DNA of 64,000 bases, taken from assembly GCF_014649015.1 (NCBI RefSeq), contig NZ_BMSF01000004.1:186001-250000 (forward strand). The letters are read 5' to 3'. The translations under genes and the position numbers were made by a program. The notes beneath the pieces were generated by a model that had not been told where the DNA came from, ran no database searches, and saw only the letters and a program-made list of their open reading frames with translations. How positions within the stretch are numbered: position 1 is the first letter of the stretch; each line of letters begins with the position of its first letter. This document shows, in pieces, positions 34,983-43,254 of this stretch. The DNA comes from Streptomyces narbonensis (GTDB lineage Bacteria > Actinomycetota > Actinomycetes > Streptomycetales > Streptomycetaceae).

Positions 34983-36122
34983 GTGTCCAGAAACGCCGCC
35001 GTGGCCCGTACGGGCAGCGAACAGGCTCTCGCCGTCTACCAGCAGCTTCGCGCCCGCCCGGGGACGGCCTTCGACGAGGTCGCGGACCGGCTGGAGCTCA
35101 CCACCGAGGAGCGGGAGCGAGCCCGTGACGAGCTCGTCTCCTTAGGACTGACCGCACCTTCGGAACCGGTCGCGCAGGCACCTTCCGGCCGCGCCGAGCC
35201 GTCCGACCCCGCCGCGTCACACGGCCCCGCCGCGCCGTCCGCCCCCGCCGCACCCTCACGTATGGCCGCGCCTTCCGACCCCGCCGCGCCCACTCCCTCC
35301 GCGAGCGTCGTCGTCGACCCCGACGTCGCCCTGCTGCGGCTGCTGCGCCGCGAGCGCGACCGGCTCCAGGAGCGCCTCGCCGCCACCAGCCGCGCGCACA
35401 CCGCGCTCGAAGCCCTCGCCGGACCGTTCCTGCGGGCCGGGGCCACCCCGCGCGGGGAGATCGAGGTCGAGATCGTCGCCGATCCCGAGCGCGTACGGCG
35501 GAGCCTCGCGGACCTGACGGACTCCGTCCGGACCGCCGCGCACTTCATGCACACCGGCTCCGTGCGCCGCGAGGAGCTGCCGGGCGAGCTGGCCCAGGAC
35601 CGCCTCTGGGCCGAGCGCGGAGTCCGCATCCGGGCGATGTACAGCCGGCGGGCCGCCTCGGTGCCGGAGATGGCGCAGCACCTGGAGGAGCGGGCCGCGA
35701 TGGGCGTGGAGGTGCGGTTCGCCTCCGTCGTGCCGATGAACATGGTCCTCGCCGACGAGAACTTCGCGCTCCTGCCGACCGATCCGCACGACCTGTCGTC
35801 CGCCGCGATCCTCGCGCGCGGCCCGGGACTCGTCCGCTCCTACCTCGCGCTGTACGAGTACTGCTGGACGGCCGCGGCCCCGTACGGCGAGGAGGAGGAG
35901 ACGGAGAAGGGCGGCGACGGGCTCTCCGAGCAGCAGCGGGCGGCGCTCCTCATGCTCGCCTCCGGCATCAAGGACGAGCAGATCGCGAAGAACCTCGGGG
36001 TCTCGCTGCGGACGGTGAGCCGGCTGCTGTCCGAGGTGATGCAGGAGCTGGGGGCGGCGAGCCGTTTCGAGGCGGGCGTGAAGGCCTCCCGGCTCGGCCT
36101 GCTCGACGGCGAAGCCCCGTAG
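34983..36122 (+). CDS. TrmB/LuxR-type helix-turn-helix regulator A
   Basis: A 379-residue regulator. Residues 1-60 are a TrmB-like winged helix (A-L-A-V-Y-Q-Q-L-R, then T-T-E-E-R-E-R-A-R-D-E-L-V-S-L-G-L). A Pro/Ala/Ser linker of about 50 residues with P-S-D-P-A-A repeats follows. A coiled coil and a phospholipase-D-like sensor region come next (R-G-V-R-I-R-A-M-Y-S, L-V-R-S-Y-L-A-L-Y-E). The C-terminus is a LuxR/GerE HTH (L-S-E-Q-Q-R-A-A-L-L-M-L-A-S-G). The GTG at 34983 follows GAGGGGAG; an ATG at 34944 is an alternative. It is a close paralogue of the next gene. Confidence 0.75.
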   Translation: MSRNAAVARTGSEQALAVYQQLRARPGTAFDEVADRLELTTEERERARDELVSLGLTAPSEPVAQAPSGRAEPSDPAASHGPAAPSAPAAPSRMAAPSDPAAPTPSASVVVDPDVALLRLLRRERDRLQERLAATSRAHTALEALAGPFLRAGATPRGEIEVEIVADPERVRRSLADLTDSVRTAAHFMHTGSVRREELPGELAQDRLWAERGVRIRAMYSRRAASVPEMAQHLEERAAMGVEVRFASVVPMNMVLADENFALLPTDPHDLSSAAILARGPGLVRSYLALYEYCWTAAAPYGEEEETEKGGDGLSEQQRAALLMLASGIKDEQIAKNLGVSLRTVSRLLSEVMQELGAASRFEAGVKASRLGLLDGEAP

Positions 36123-36233
36123 GGGGCACAAGGGCGGGATACCACCGGGGAGTTCGGATGACGCACGATGGACGCCTGATCGGTCGGACCGGCCGGATCG
36201 GTATGACGGACGGCCGCCCAGCCGTGTGACAAG

Positions 36234-37385
36234 GTGACGGCGGCGCGACTCGAGGGAACAGGGGGTCACTTCGCCTTGATCACCACCGGCGGCGGTACGG
36301 GCACGGAGAACGGCACCGAGCGCTCGGAGGGCTCACCCGATGCCGTGGTGAACCTCTACCAGGAGCTGCGCAGGCGCGGGGTGTCCAGTCTCGGCGAAGT
36401 GGGGGCCCAACTCCGCCTCTCGCCCGAGGAGTACGAGCGATGTCGTGGCGAACTGACGGACCTCGGGCTGATCGTGCCGACCAACCCGGCCCAGCACGGC
36501 GCCCGCGCCGAGCTCCGGGCGGGACTGCGGGAGGGCCAGGGCGGCCGGCAGGTGGACGGCGACGGTGACGGCGACACGGTCGCGGTGATCGACCCGGAGA
36601 TAGCGCTGCTGCGGCTGCTGCACCGGGAGCGGGAGCAGCTGCGCGAGCACCTCGACGAGGCGGACCGCGCGTACGGCACGCTGGAGACCTTGGCAGGGGC
36701 GTTCCTGCGGGCAGGGTCCCTCACACGCTCGGACGCCGACGTGGAGCTCCTGAGCGACTACCGGCGGATCCAGCAGGTCCTGGAGGACATCACGGACGTC
36801 ATCCAGCACAGCCTGGCGTCGATGCACCCGACGTCGCTCGTGCGGGAGGTGGCGGAGCGCGTGCTGAGCCGGGACCGGCGGCAGATCGAGAACGGGGTGC
36901 GGGTCCGCGCCATGTACAGCGAGCGGGTCGTGTCCGTGCCGGAGGTGGCGGAGCTGCTGCGGCGCCGGGTCGAGACGGGGGTGGAGGTGCGGATCACCCC
37001 CGCCGTCCCGATGACGATGATCATCGCCGACGCGCAGTTCGCGATGGTCCCGGTCGATCCGGCGGAACCGATGGCGGGCGCGGTGCTGGCGCGGGGGCCG
37101 GCCCTGGTGCGCTCGTACATCGCGCTGTACGAGCACTGCTGGCACACGGCCTCGCCGTACGGGGACGGCAGCGCGCCCGAGCAGGGCGGTGACGGGCTCT
37201 CGGAACAGCAGCGGGCGGCGCTGACGATGCTGGCCTCGGGGATGAAGGACGAGAAGATCGCGCGGGGTCTCGGGGTGTCGCTGCGGACGGTGAGCCGCAT
37301 GCTGTCCGAGCTCATGCAGGAGATGGGCGCGACGAGCCGGTTCGAGGCCGGGGTGCGGGCGCACCGGCTCGGTTGGGTCGACTGA
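36234..37385 (+). CDS. TrmB/LuxR-type helix-turn-helix regulator B
   Basis: A 383-residue paralogue of the preceding gene with the same order of parts: winged helix (V-V-N-L-Y-Q-E-L-R-R-R), linker with an acidic D-G-D-G-D-G-D stretch, coiled coil, R-V-R-A-M-Y-S-E-R sensor region and C-terminal LuxR HTH (L-S-E-Q-Q-R-A-A-L-T-M-L-A-S-G-M-K-D-E). The HTH ends of the two proteins are nearly identical, so they may bind similar sites. It is followed by a terminator and a small secreted protein on the other strand. Targets are unknown; the biosynthetic-looking cluster starts 0.6 kb downstream. Confidence 0.75.
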   Translation: MTAARLEGTGGHFALITTGGGTGTENGTERSEGSPDAVVNLYQELRRRGVSSLGEVGAQLRLSPEEYERCRGELTDLGLIVPTNPAQHGARAELRAGLREGQGGRQVDGDGDGDTVAVIDPEIALLRLLHREREQLREHLDEADRAYGTLETLAGAFLRAGSLTRSDADVELLSDYRRIQQVLEDITDVIQHSLASMHPTSLVREVAERVLSRDRRQIENGVRVRAMYSERVVSVPEVAELLRRRVETGVEVRITPAVPMTMIIADAQFAMVPVDPAEPMAGAVLARGPALVRSYIALYEHCWHTASPYGDGSAPEQGGDGLSEQQRAALTMLASGMKDEKIARGLGVSLRTVSRMLSELMQEMGATSRFEAGVRAHRLGWVD

Positions 37386-37416
37386 GAATGCCCGTCAATT
37401 GACGCCCGGTGATACG

Positions 37417-37464
37417 GAAAAGGCTCCGCGACCGCCCGAACGGGGACGATCACGGAGCCCTTTC
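37417..37464. terminator. Bidirectional hairpin between convergent genes
   Basis: GGCTCCG (37422-37428) pairs with CGGAGCC (37453-37459), flanked by GAAAA on the left and CTTTC on the right, so either strand ends in a short A or T run. It separates regulator B from the convergent small secreted gene. Confidence 0.65.
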
Positions 37465-37478
37465 GGATTCCCGGACGC

Positions 37479-37730
37479 TCAATTGGCAGGTATCGGCGCC
37501 GGGGTGACCTTGTTCCACTCGTTTCCGTTGGACGGGGACGGCGTGGGGGTGGGGGTCGGGGTGGCGGTGGCCGCGTCGGCCACGCCGTCGGCCACCACGT
37601 GCTGGGGGGCCGAGTCCGCGCTCGGGGCCGTCGCCAGGGCCGCGCCGCCGGCGACGGCGAGACACGCGGCCGCGGCGAGGGCGAACTGACGGACGGTCTT
37701 GCGCATCCCCGTGGCGTGCTCAGCAGACAT
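37479..37730 (-). CDS. Small secreted protein with TP-repeat tail
   Basis: An 83-residue precursor. It has a twin of basic residues (R-K-T-V-R), a hydrophobic core (A-L-A-A-A-A-C-L-A-V-A-G-G-A-A-L) and a signal cleavage site near A-T-A. The mature part of about 45 residues carries T-P-T-P-T-P-T-P-S-P-S and ends N-K-V-T-P-A-P-I-P-A-N. A strong GGAGGA site precedes the ATG at 37730. The mature peptide contains no cysteine. I do not recognise the family. It could be a cell-wall or signalling peptide. Confidence 0.65.
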   Translation of the reverse strand: MSAEHATGMRKTVRQFALAAAACLAVAGGAALATAPSADSAPQHVVADGVADAATATPTPTPTPSPSNGNEWNKVTPAPIPAN

Positions 37731-37925
37731 GATTCCTCCAGGAGTTGGAATGTGAATTCCGCCTTCCGGGGGCCCGTGCCGCCGGGCGTTCCCTGAAGAC
37801 ATCTCCATTCTGTCCCCGCCCCGGAATCCGATCCAGGGATTGTCCGGGCGTGGACCCGCCATGGCGTGGATGCGTCAATACGCCTTCCCCGCAACGGAAT
37901 TGAGGCATCCGGAGCTCGCCATATC

Positions 37926-37940
37926 TTTGGTTGAACCAAA
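37926..37940. promoter_or_regulatory. Perfect 15-bp inverted repeat after the glycosyltransferase gene
   Basis: TTTGGTTGAACCAAA is an odd-length perfect palindrome with one central base. It lies 8 bp beyond the stop codon of the minus-strand glycosyltransferase gene in an AT-richer patch. It may be a weak terminator or an operator; neither is proven. Confidence 0.4.
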
Positions 37941-37947
37941 AGAGGTG

Positions 37948-39234
37948 CTAGACTTGAGCTACGGCCTTCTCGTTCCTCCAGGAGAGAGGGGCCGCCGGGG
38001 TAGGGGCGTGCCGCCGCCCCTGCCCCACCGCCCGGTAGACGTCGACGGTCCGGCCGGCGGACGCGCGCCAGCTCATACCCCGCGCGTGACGGACCGCCGC
38101 CTCCCCCATCGCCCGGGCCTCCTCCGGGTGCGCCGCGAACCACCGCAGCCGCCGCGCGTACTCCACCGGGTCGTGGCCGTGCACCAGGAGCCCCGTCACC
38201 CCGTCCCGTACCGCCGTCGGCAGACCGCCGACCGCCGCCGCGAGCACCGGAGTCCCGCAGGCCTGCGCCTCCAGTGCCACCAGACCGAAGGACTCGCTGC
38301 GCGAGGGCACCACCAGCACGTCCGCCGCCCGGTACCAGTCCGCCAACCGCTCCTGCGGTACGGGAGGACAGGCCCGCAGCACGTCGGTGACGCCCAGCTC
38401 CCCCGCGAGTTTCCAGGCCGTCCCCTCCCGGGTCGCGCCCGAGTGGCCGCCCACCACCGGGACCAGGAGGCGGTGACGCAGCCCCGGCTCCTGGCGCAGC
38501 AGCTCGGCGACGGCCCGCACGAGCACGTCCGGGCCCTTCAGGGGCTGTATGCGGCCGGCGTAGAGCGGGACGAAGGCATCGGCCGGCAGGCCGAGGCGGG
38601 CCCGGGCGGCGGCCCGGCCGCCTTCGGTGGGGCGGAAGGTCCGCAGGTCCACCCCGGGGTGGACGACCTCGGTCCGCTCCGCCGGCGCCCCGTACAGCGT
38701 GCGCAGCGCCTCCGCCTCGTCAGTGGTGTTGGCGATCTGCCGGTCGGCGGAGCCGACGACCTGGAGCTCGCCGCGGACGCGGAGCTCGGGTTCGGGGGTG
38801 TCGCCCTCGGCGAGCGAGGCGTTCTTCACCCGGGCCAGGGTGTGGGCGGTGTGCACGAGCGGGACACGCCAGCCGACGGAGGCGATCCGGCCCGCCTGGC
38901 CGGAGAGCCAGTAGTGCGAGTGGACCAGGTCGTAGCGCCGGTCCTCCTTCAGCAGGGCCAGCGAGAAGGGCACGACCAGGTCCGGCATGGCCTCCTTGGG
39001 CAGCGGCCCGCGCGGACCGGCGTGCAGATGGCGGACCCGGACCCCCGGGAAGAGCTCGACCAGCGGGGGCAGGCCCTCGCCCCGGCAGCGGGTGAACAGG
39101 TCGACCTCCACGCCCAGTTCGGCGAGGGCCCGGGAGAGTTCGACCATGTAGACGTTCATGCCGCCGGCGTCCCCCGTCCCGGGCTGGTGGAGCGGGGAGG
39201 TGTGGACGCTGAGCATGGCGACGCGCAGGGACAC
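37948..39234 (-). CDS. GT4 glycosyltransferase, MshA-like
   Basis: A 428-residue GT-B glycosyltransferase. The N-terminus ([12 protein letters not shown] and [11 protein letters not shown]) is the characteristic opening of MshA, which adds GlcNAc to inositol phosphate. Further motifs are [19 protein letters not shown] and the sugar-nucleotide E-S-F-G-L-V-A-L-E (EX7E). Every Streptomyces needs one mshA for mycothiol and this context is not the usual one, so I infer a paralogue. The GTG at 39234 has AGGAG at the proper distance. It is the last gene of the minus-strand cluster, 141 bp after the ligase. Confidence 0.85.
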   Translation of the reverse strand: MSLRVAMLSVHTSPLHQPGTGDAGGMNVYMVELSRALAELGVEVDLFTRCRGEGLPPLVELFPGVRVRHLHAGPRGPLPKEAMPDLVVPFSLALLKEDRRYDLVHSHYWLSGQAGRIASVGWRVPLVHTAHTLARVKNASLAEGDTPEPELRVRGELQVVGSADRQIANTTDEAEALRTLYGAPAERTEVVHPGVDLRTFRPTEGGRAAARARLGLPADAFVPLYAGRIQPLKGPDVLVRAVAELLRQEPGLRHRLLVPVVGGHSGATREGTAWKLAGELGVTDVLRACPPVPQERLADWYRAADVLVVPSRSESFGLVALEAQACGTPVLAAAVGGLPTAVRDGVTGLLVHGHDPVEYARRLRWFAAHPEEARAMGEAAVRHARGMSWRASAGRTVDVYRAVGQGRRHAPTPAAPLSWRNEKAVAQV

Positions 39235-39375
39235 GTGGGGGCTCCTGAGGAGTGGGGCCACGTGTCCCTGCGCGTAGCTCGCGCGCACGGTCACGCGACA
39301 GGGAGGGATGCGGGGACTGCTCGACTACATGGCTACTTAGTTGCTTAGTAGTGAAAGGCGGAGGGGTCGGCCCGG

Positions 39376-40941
39376 TCAGAAGCCGAAGACCGGGCCGGAC
39401 GGCGGAGCCAGCCGGGTCCCCGGGAGGGGGCCCGTCAGCGCGTGCCAGTCGACCGGCCGGCCCGCCTCCACGTGCAGCGCCGCCGCGAGCCGGTCCGCCC
39501 CCTCCGGCATCACCGGCCGCGCCCAGGCGGAGAGCGCCGAGGCCACCGCCAACTGGGCGGCGAGCGCCGGCAGATGACGGCACGACGTGCTGGGACGGCA
39601 GCGCTCGTGGGCGTTGACGTGGCCGAAGTCGGCCACCGAGCGGACCATCTCGTCGAGGACGGCGACCGCACGGCGCGGGTCGAAGGCATCGGGGCCGTAC
39701 GCCTCACGCAGGTCGTCCACGCCCCGGTGGAGCCGCCGCTCCAGGATCTCCCAGCCGGTGCCGCCCGGCAGTGCCTGCGGCGCGCGGCCGCCGCACTCCT
39801 CCCGCACGGAGGAGAAGAGCCGCGCGAGCCAGCTGTTCCAGTTCTCGTCCAGCTCCCTGCGCGCGGCCGCGAGGCGCTCCCGCCGGAAGACGGTCCGGCG
39901 GCCCAGCGGGCGGGCCTGGAGGACGTGCCGGCGCAGGGTGTCGGAGCCGTACTCGGTGAGGAGGTCGAGCGCCCAGACGTTGCCCTCCTGGACGCCTTCC
40001 TCGATCACGTACGACTCGTTGACGTTGAAGTCCTGCGGCAGCTTGATGTCCTGCGCGAGCAGCAGTACCGGCAGGAGCACCGCATGGCAGAAGGCGTGCC
40101 CGAAGCCGCAGAAGTGGATGGCGCGGCGGGGCAGCGGGCCCTTGGTGTCGTAACCGAAGAGGTGCATGGCCGCGGCCTCGAAGCAGCCGTCGATGCGGTG
40201 CTCGGGAAAGCCGTCGACCGGAACCGGCAGCCCCCATTCGGCGGGGTGGCCGACCGCGATGTCCGGCAGCCCGTCCTCGACGAGCGACTCGCACAGCGCG
40301 GCGAGCCGGGGCGGGAGCCCGGCCGTCGCCCAGTACTCGGCGAGCGTGTCCCGGAACGGCTCCAGGGGCACGTACAGCCGGCGGCAGCGGCGGGCGACCG
40401 CCGGGGTGTCGCAGACCGCGCAGCGCGCCGAGACGAGGTCCCCGCCGTCGTTGGGGCGGGCGCACTCGTGGCACATGCCGCCGTCGCTGTCCGCGCCGCA
40501 GTGCGGGCAGCTGCCGGTGGCGTGCGCCCCGTACAGCCAGCGGTCGCAGGGCTCGCAGTAGGGCAGGAGCCGGGTGCGGGGGGCGATGACCCCCTGCGCG
40601 TACAGCCTGCTGAAGAGATCCTGCACCCAGCGCCCGTAGCCCTTGTCGCGCCGCGGGCGCACGATGTGGTCGAACTCGACGCCCGAGCGCAGCCAGTCGG
40701 CGGTGATCGCGGCGCGGTAGCCCTCCGCGACCTCCTCCGGCTTGCGGTTGTGGCGCAGCGCGCGGACCTCGACGGAGCTGGCGTGGTCGGCGGTGCCGGT
40801 GGTGAACCGGACCGCCTCCCCCTCGGCCCGCAGATAGCGGGTGAGGACGTCGGCGGCGACGTACGGCCCGGCGAGGTGGCCGATGTGGAGTTCGCCGTGG
40901 GTGGCGGGAGGGGTCGCGGTGATCCAGACGGGGGTGCTCAT
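39376..40941 (-). CDS. MetRS-like class I tRNA ligase homologue without KMSKS
   Basis: A 521-residue protein built like methionyl-tRNA synthetase. H19-I-G-H22 sits in G-E-L-H-I-G-H-L-A-G. A zinc-knuckle insertion has four CxxC pairs (C129/C132, C145/C148, C157/C160, C174/C177). A Rossmann second half has I-H-F-C-G-F-G-H-A-F, and a helical C-terminal domain follows. Where MetRS has K-M-S-K-S-x-G-N, this protein reads E-E-G-V-Q-E-G-N-V (about 314-322), two residues shorter and without lysine. It is therefore unlikely to be the housekeeping enzyme. An AGGAGG site precedes the ATG at 40941. It sits 37 bp after the SDR gene. Confidence 0.85.
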   Translation of the reverse strand: MSTPVWITATPPATHGELHIGHLAGPYVAADVLTRYLRAEGEAVRFTTGTADHASSVEVRALRHNRKPEEVAEGYRAAITADWLRSGVEFDHIVRPRRDKGYGRWVQDLFSRLYAQGVIAPRTRLLPYCEPCDRWLYGAHATGSCPHCGADSDGGMCHECARPNDGGDLVSARCAVCDTPAVARRCRRLYVPLEPFRDTLAEYWATAGLPPRLAALCESLVEDGLPDIAVGHPAEWGLPVPVDGFPEHRIDGCFEAAAMHLFGYDTKGPLPRRAIHFCGFGHAFCHAVLLPVLLLAQDIKLPQDFNVNESYVIEEGVQEGNVWALDLLTEYGSDTLRRHVLQARPLGRRTVFRRERLAAARRELDENWNSWLARLFSSVREECGGRAPQALPGGTGWEILERRLHRGVDDLREAYGPDAFDPRRAVAVLDEMVRSVADFGHVNAHERCRPSTSCRHLPALAAQLAVASALSAWARPVMPEGADRLAAALHVEAGRPVDWHALTGPLPGTRLAPPSGPVFGF

Positions 40942-40978
40942 GGGGCTGGAACCTCCTTGACGCTGTCGTGCGGTGGGC

Positions 40979-41725
40979 TCAGCGCGGTTCGAAGTGGAAG
41001 GAGCGGATGAAGCAGTCACGCGGCTGCTCGACTGCGTAGACGATGCATTCGAAAAGGGCCTGGGTGGTCAGCTTCTCGTCGGGCGCAATTCCGTCCGGAT
41101 TCGATCCGTCCCATTCCGCGAATCGCGGGTCCGAGGTCGAGAAGTCCGGCGGGAAGAGCGAGAAGACGCGGACCCCGGAGGGCCGCAGCCGCCGCGAGAG
41201 GATGTCGGCGAATCCGGCCTGCGCGCTCTTCGCCGCCCAGAAGGCCTCGTGGGCGGCGCCGGCGGCCGCCGCGGAGGCGCCCTCGGCGTCGCGGACGGCG
41301 ACCATGTTGACGATGTCGGGGCGGAGCGAGCCGCGGAGCAGCGGCAGGAAGTGCTTCACCATGAGGACGGTGCCGCCGGCGGTCGACTCGATCGTCTCGA
41401 CGATCTCGGCGTCGCTCGCGGCCTCCAGGTCCATGCCGTCGAGCCAGCGCGCGCCGTTGTTGACCAACAGGTCGACGCGGTCGGTGCGTTCGCCGACGCG
41501 GGCGGCGAACTCCCTGATCTCGGCGGGCCTGCTGAGGTCGCAGCCGAAGGCGTGGATACGGTCACGGGCCGAGCCCATGACTTCGGCGCGGGTGCGTTCG
41601 GCGGCTTCGACGGTCCGCGCCGAGACGTAGACCTCGGCGCCGAGATGCGCGAATCCGACGGCGAGCGCGCGACCGAAATAGCGGGACGCTCCGGTCACGA
41701 CGACACGCAGATTCTCGAATTTCAT
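40979..41725 (-). CDS. SDR family protein with altered active site
   Basis: A 248-residue Rossmann protein of the short-chain dehydrogenase family. L-L-V-N-N-G-A and the strand R-V-V-V-T-G-A-S are typical. The glycine motif reads T11-G-A-S-R-Y-F-G18 instead of TGxxxGIG. The catalytic Y-x-x-x-K is F162-W-A-A-K166, and the catalytic Ser position (near 140-145, I-V-N-M-V-A-V) has no Ser. A normal ketone reduction is thus doubtful. It may bind a nucleotide or substrate structurally or catalyse another step. It lies between the PrpF-like gene (91 bp) and the ligase gene (37 bp). Confidence 0.85.
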   Translation of the reverse strand: MKFENLRVVVTGASRYFGRALAVGFAHLGAEVYVSARTVEAAERTRAEVMGSARDRIHAFGCDLSRPAEIREFAARVGERTDRVDLLVNNGARWLDGMDLEAASDAEIVETIESTAGGTVLMVKHFLPLLRGSLRPDIVNMVAVRDAEGASAAAAGAAHEAFWAAKSAQAGFADILSRRLRPSGVRVFSLFPPDFSTSDPRFAEWDGSNPDGIAPDEKLTTQALFECIVYAVEQPRDCFIRSFHFEPR

Positions 41726-41816
41726 GTGCGTCTGCTCTCCCCACGGATACCGATTGCCGGTCCATTTCAGCGTGGCAGAGAAAGGACACCGGGGGCCCGC
41801 CGGGAGGGGTGCGCAT

Positions 41817-42716
41817 TCACGCCGTTGCGTGGACACGCCACGGCAGTTCCAACGTCCCCAGAACCTCCGCGCGCTTGTGGTGGACCCGGATTCGGTCGGC
41901 CGCGGCGGAGACGGTGACGGTGCCGCCGGGGGTGCGGACGGGGCCGGCCGGCGCGGGGACGACGGTGCCGTCGAGCGCGCCGGCGGCGGCGAGGGCGGCG
42001 GCCCCGGTGAGCGCGAGCCGGGGGTGCCAGCCGCCGACGGTGAGGGCCCGGACGGAGAGCCCCTCGGGACCGTCGGCGAAGACGGCGATCTTGGGGAGGG
42101 CGGAGCCGGGCGGGTGGCCGAGGATCCGGGCGGCGTCGGCGCGGAGCGCGAGGAGTTGGTCCCGGAGGGCGTCGTCGCCGTGCCGGGGGAGGTGGCGGGC
42201 GTCGACGAAGACGTACGGGTTGCCGTACCGCACGAGGGACACGGGCACGCCGGAGAGGACGTCGACGGGGCGTCCGGTGGGGAGGGTGCCGGGGGCGGTG
42301 GGGGCGCGGAGGAAGCTGAGCGTGAAGGCGCCGCGGTCGCCGTGCGGCTCGCGCTCGGCGACGCGCTCGCCCTCGCCCTCGCCCTCGCCCTCGCCCTCGC
42401 AACGGATCGTGTCGCCGGTGGTCAGGGCCCGGACGGTGACGGGCCCGGGGCGGCCGTCTGCGACGACACAGGCGAGGAGGGAGTGGCCGCAGCCGGCCCG
42501 GAAGTCGAAACCGCCGCCGGGGAGGGCCTGCACGAAGCGGTAGTCGAGGGTGTGCCCCGCGCGGGTGGAGGGACCGTACAGGGCGATCTTGTTGAGCTCG
42601 GCGTACGCCGTGCCGGCCAGCGCCTGGCGCAACCGCGCCAGCTCGACACCGAGCGCGAGCGCCCCGACGGGCAACTGGTCGAGCCGCACGACGAGGGTGG
42701 GCCCGGGGGCATCCAC
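41817..42716 (-). CDS. PrpF-fold protein (DUF453/isomerase family), start uncertain
   Basis: About 299 residues from a GTG at 42716. The sequence follows the PrpF/GalD layout: L-V-V-R-L-D-Q-L-P, N-K-I-A-L-Y-G-P-S, D-Y-R-F-V-Q-A, G-C-G-H-S-L-L, T-L-P-T-G-R-P, G-N-P-Y-V-F-V-D-A, P-K-I-A-V-F and H-P-R-L-A-L-T-G-A. This fold (diaminopimelate-epimerase-like) isomerises double bonds of polycarboxylates. The Cys of G-C-G-H matches the catalytic N-C-G-N Cys. The usual N-terminal M-R-G-G-T-S-K-G is missing or unrecognisable. An acidic E-G repeat (about residues 107-120) is an insertion. In-frame starts exist upstream to 42935 but run through repeat DNA. Confidence 0.6.
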   Translation of the reverse strand: MDAPGPTLVVRLDQLPVGALALGVELARLRQALAGTAYAELNKIALYGPSTRAGHTLDYRFVQALPGGGFDFRAGCGHSLLACVVADGRPGPVTVRALTTGDTIRCEGEGEGEGEGERVAEREPHGDRGAFTLSFLRAPTAPGTLPTGRPVDVLSGVPVSLVRYGNPYVFVDARHLPRHGDDALRDQLLALRADAARILGHPPGSALPKIAVFADGPEGLSVRALTVGGWHPRLALTGAAALAAAGALDGTVVPAPAGPVRTPGGTVTVSAAADRIRVHHKRAEVLGTLELPWRVHATA

Positions 42717-42918
42717 GGCCCGAACGACGACAGCACGAACGACGGCGGCGGGTCGGGCGACGGTGGGGACGGGGGTGGGGCGGGTCCCTCCGGGCGCTGG
42801 GCCGCCCCCTTTGCCCGGGGGGCGGGCCCCGTAGCCCGTGAGGCCGGCCCCGCCGCCGGTGGGGCCGCCCCCGTCACCCGTGGGGCGAGCCCCGTCGCCT
42901 GCGGGGCTGCCCCCGCCG

Positions 42919-43008
42919 CCGTCCGTTGTGGGCATTCGTCCCGCTGGGGCGTGGGGGTCCCCCCTCTGGGGGAGGGTGGGCACAACGGACGGCGCCGTTG
43001 CGGGCGCC
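42919..43008 (+). repeat. Dispersed palindromic repeat, copy A
   Basis: CCGTCCGTTGTG (42919-42930) is exactly inverted as CACAACGGACGG (42981-42992). The part between has TCGTCCCGCTGGGGCG and a GTGGGGGTCCCCCC hairpin; a second stem GGCGCC...GGCGCC follows to 43008. It shares its order of blocks with copy B, which is in the opposite orientation 85 bp away. Confidence 0.7.
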
Positions 43009-43091
43009 TCCGCCCCGACTGCCCCGGCCCGAGCACGCGCACCCCGCACCGAAACGGCACCGGCGTCGTGGGGGCCGTAGGCGCGGGAAGC

Positions 43092-43162
43092 GAAGGCGCC
43101 CGCAGGGGCGCCGTCCCGTGTGCCCACCCGTCCCGCCCAGCGGGACGATCGCCCACACGGGG
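43092..43162 (-). repeat. Dispersed palindromic repeat, copy B (inverted)
   Basis: Read on the minus strand this copy runs CCCCGTGTGGGCGATCGTCC, then CGCTGGGCGGGACGGGTGGG, then CACACGGGACGGCGCC and TGCGGGCGCC. These are the same blocks and order as copy A. The arms CCCGTGTG/CACACGGG differ from copy A's but still pair with each other, so base changes are compensated. Confidence 0.7.
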
Positions 43163-43254
43163 AGGGGCGCAGGCCCGGCTCGGCGCCGGAAGGCCGCGGC
43201 GTCGGGGCGTGCTCGGGGGGTGTGGCGGGTTCGGGACGGGGAGGTTCCGGGTGT

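Larger units (their letters stand above)
42717..43254. other. 538-bp spacer between AsnB-like and PrpF-like genes
   Basis: The minus strand stays open here but encodes only Gly/Pro/Arg low complexity. The region carries two copies of a dispersed palindromic repeat (separate entries) and GGGGCNGNCCCC-like repeats at 42780-42915. I read it as intergenic DNA that has collected repeats, not as coding sequence. Confidence 0.6.

Noticed and set aside
37926..37940. Rho-independent terminator of the glycosyltransferase gene
   Set aside because: The stem is only 7 bp and no U-run follows on the transcribed strand; I list it as an unexplained inverted repeat.
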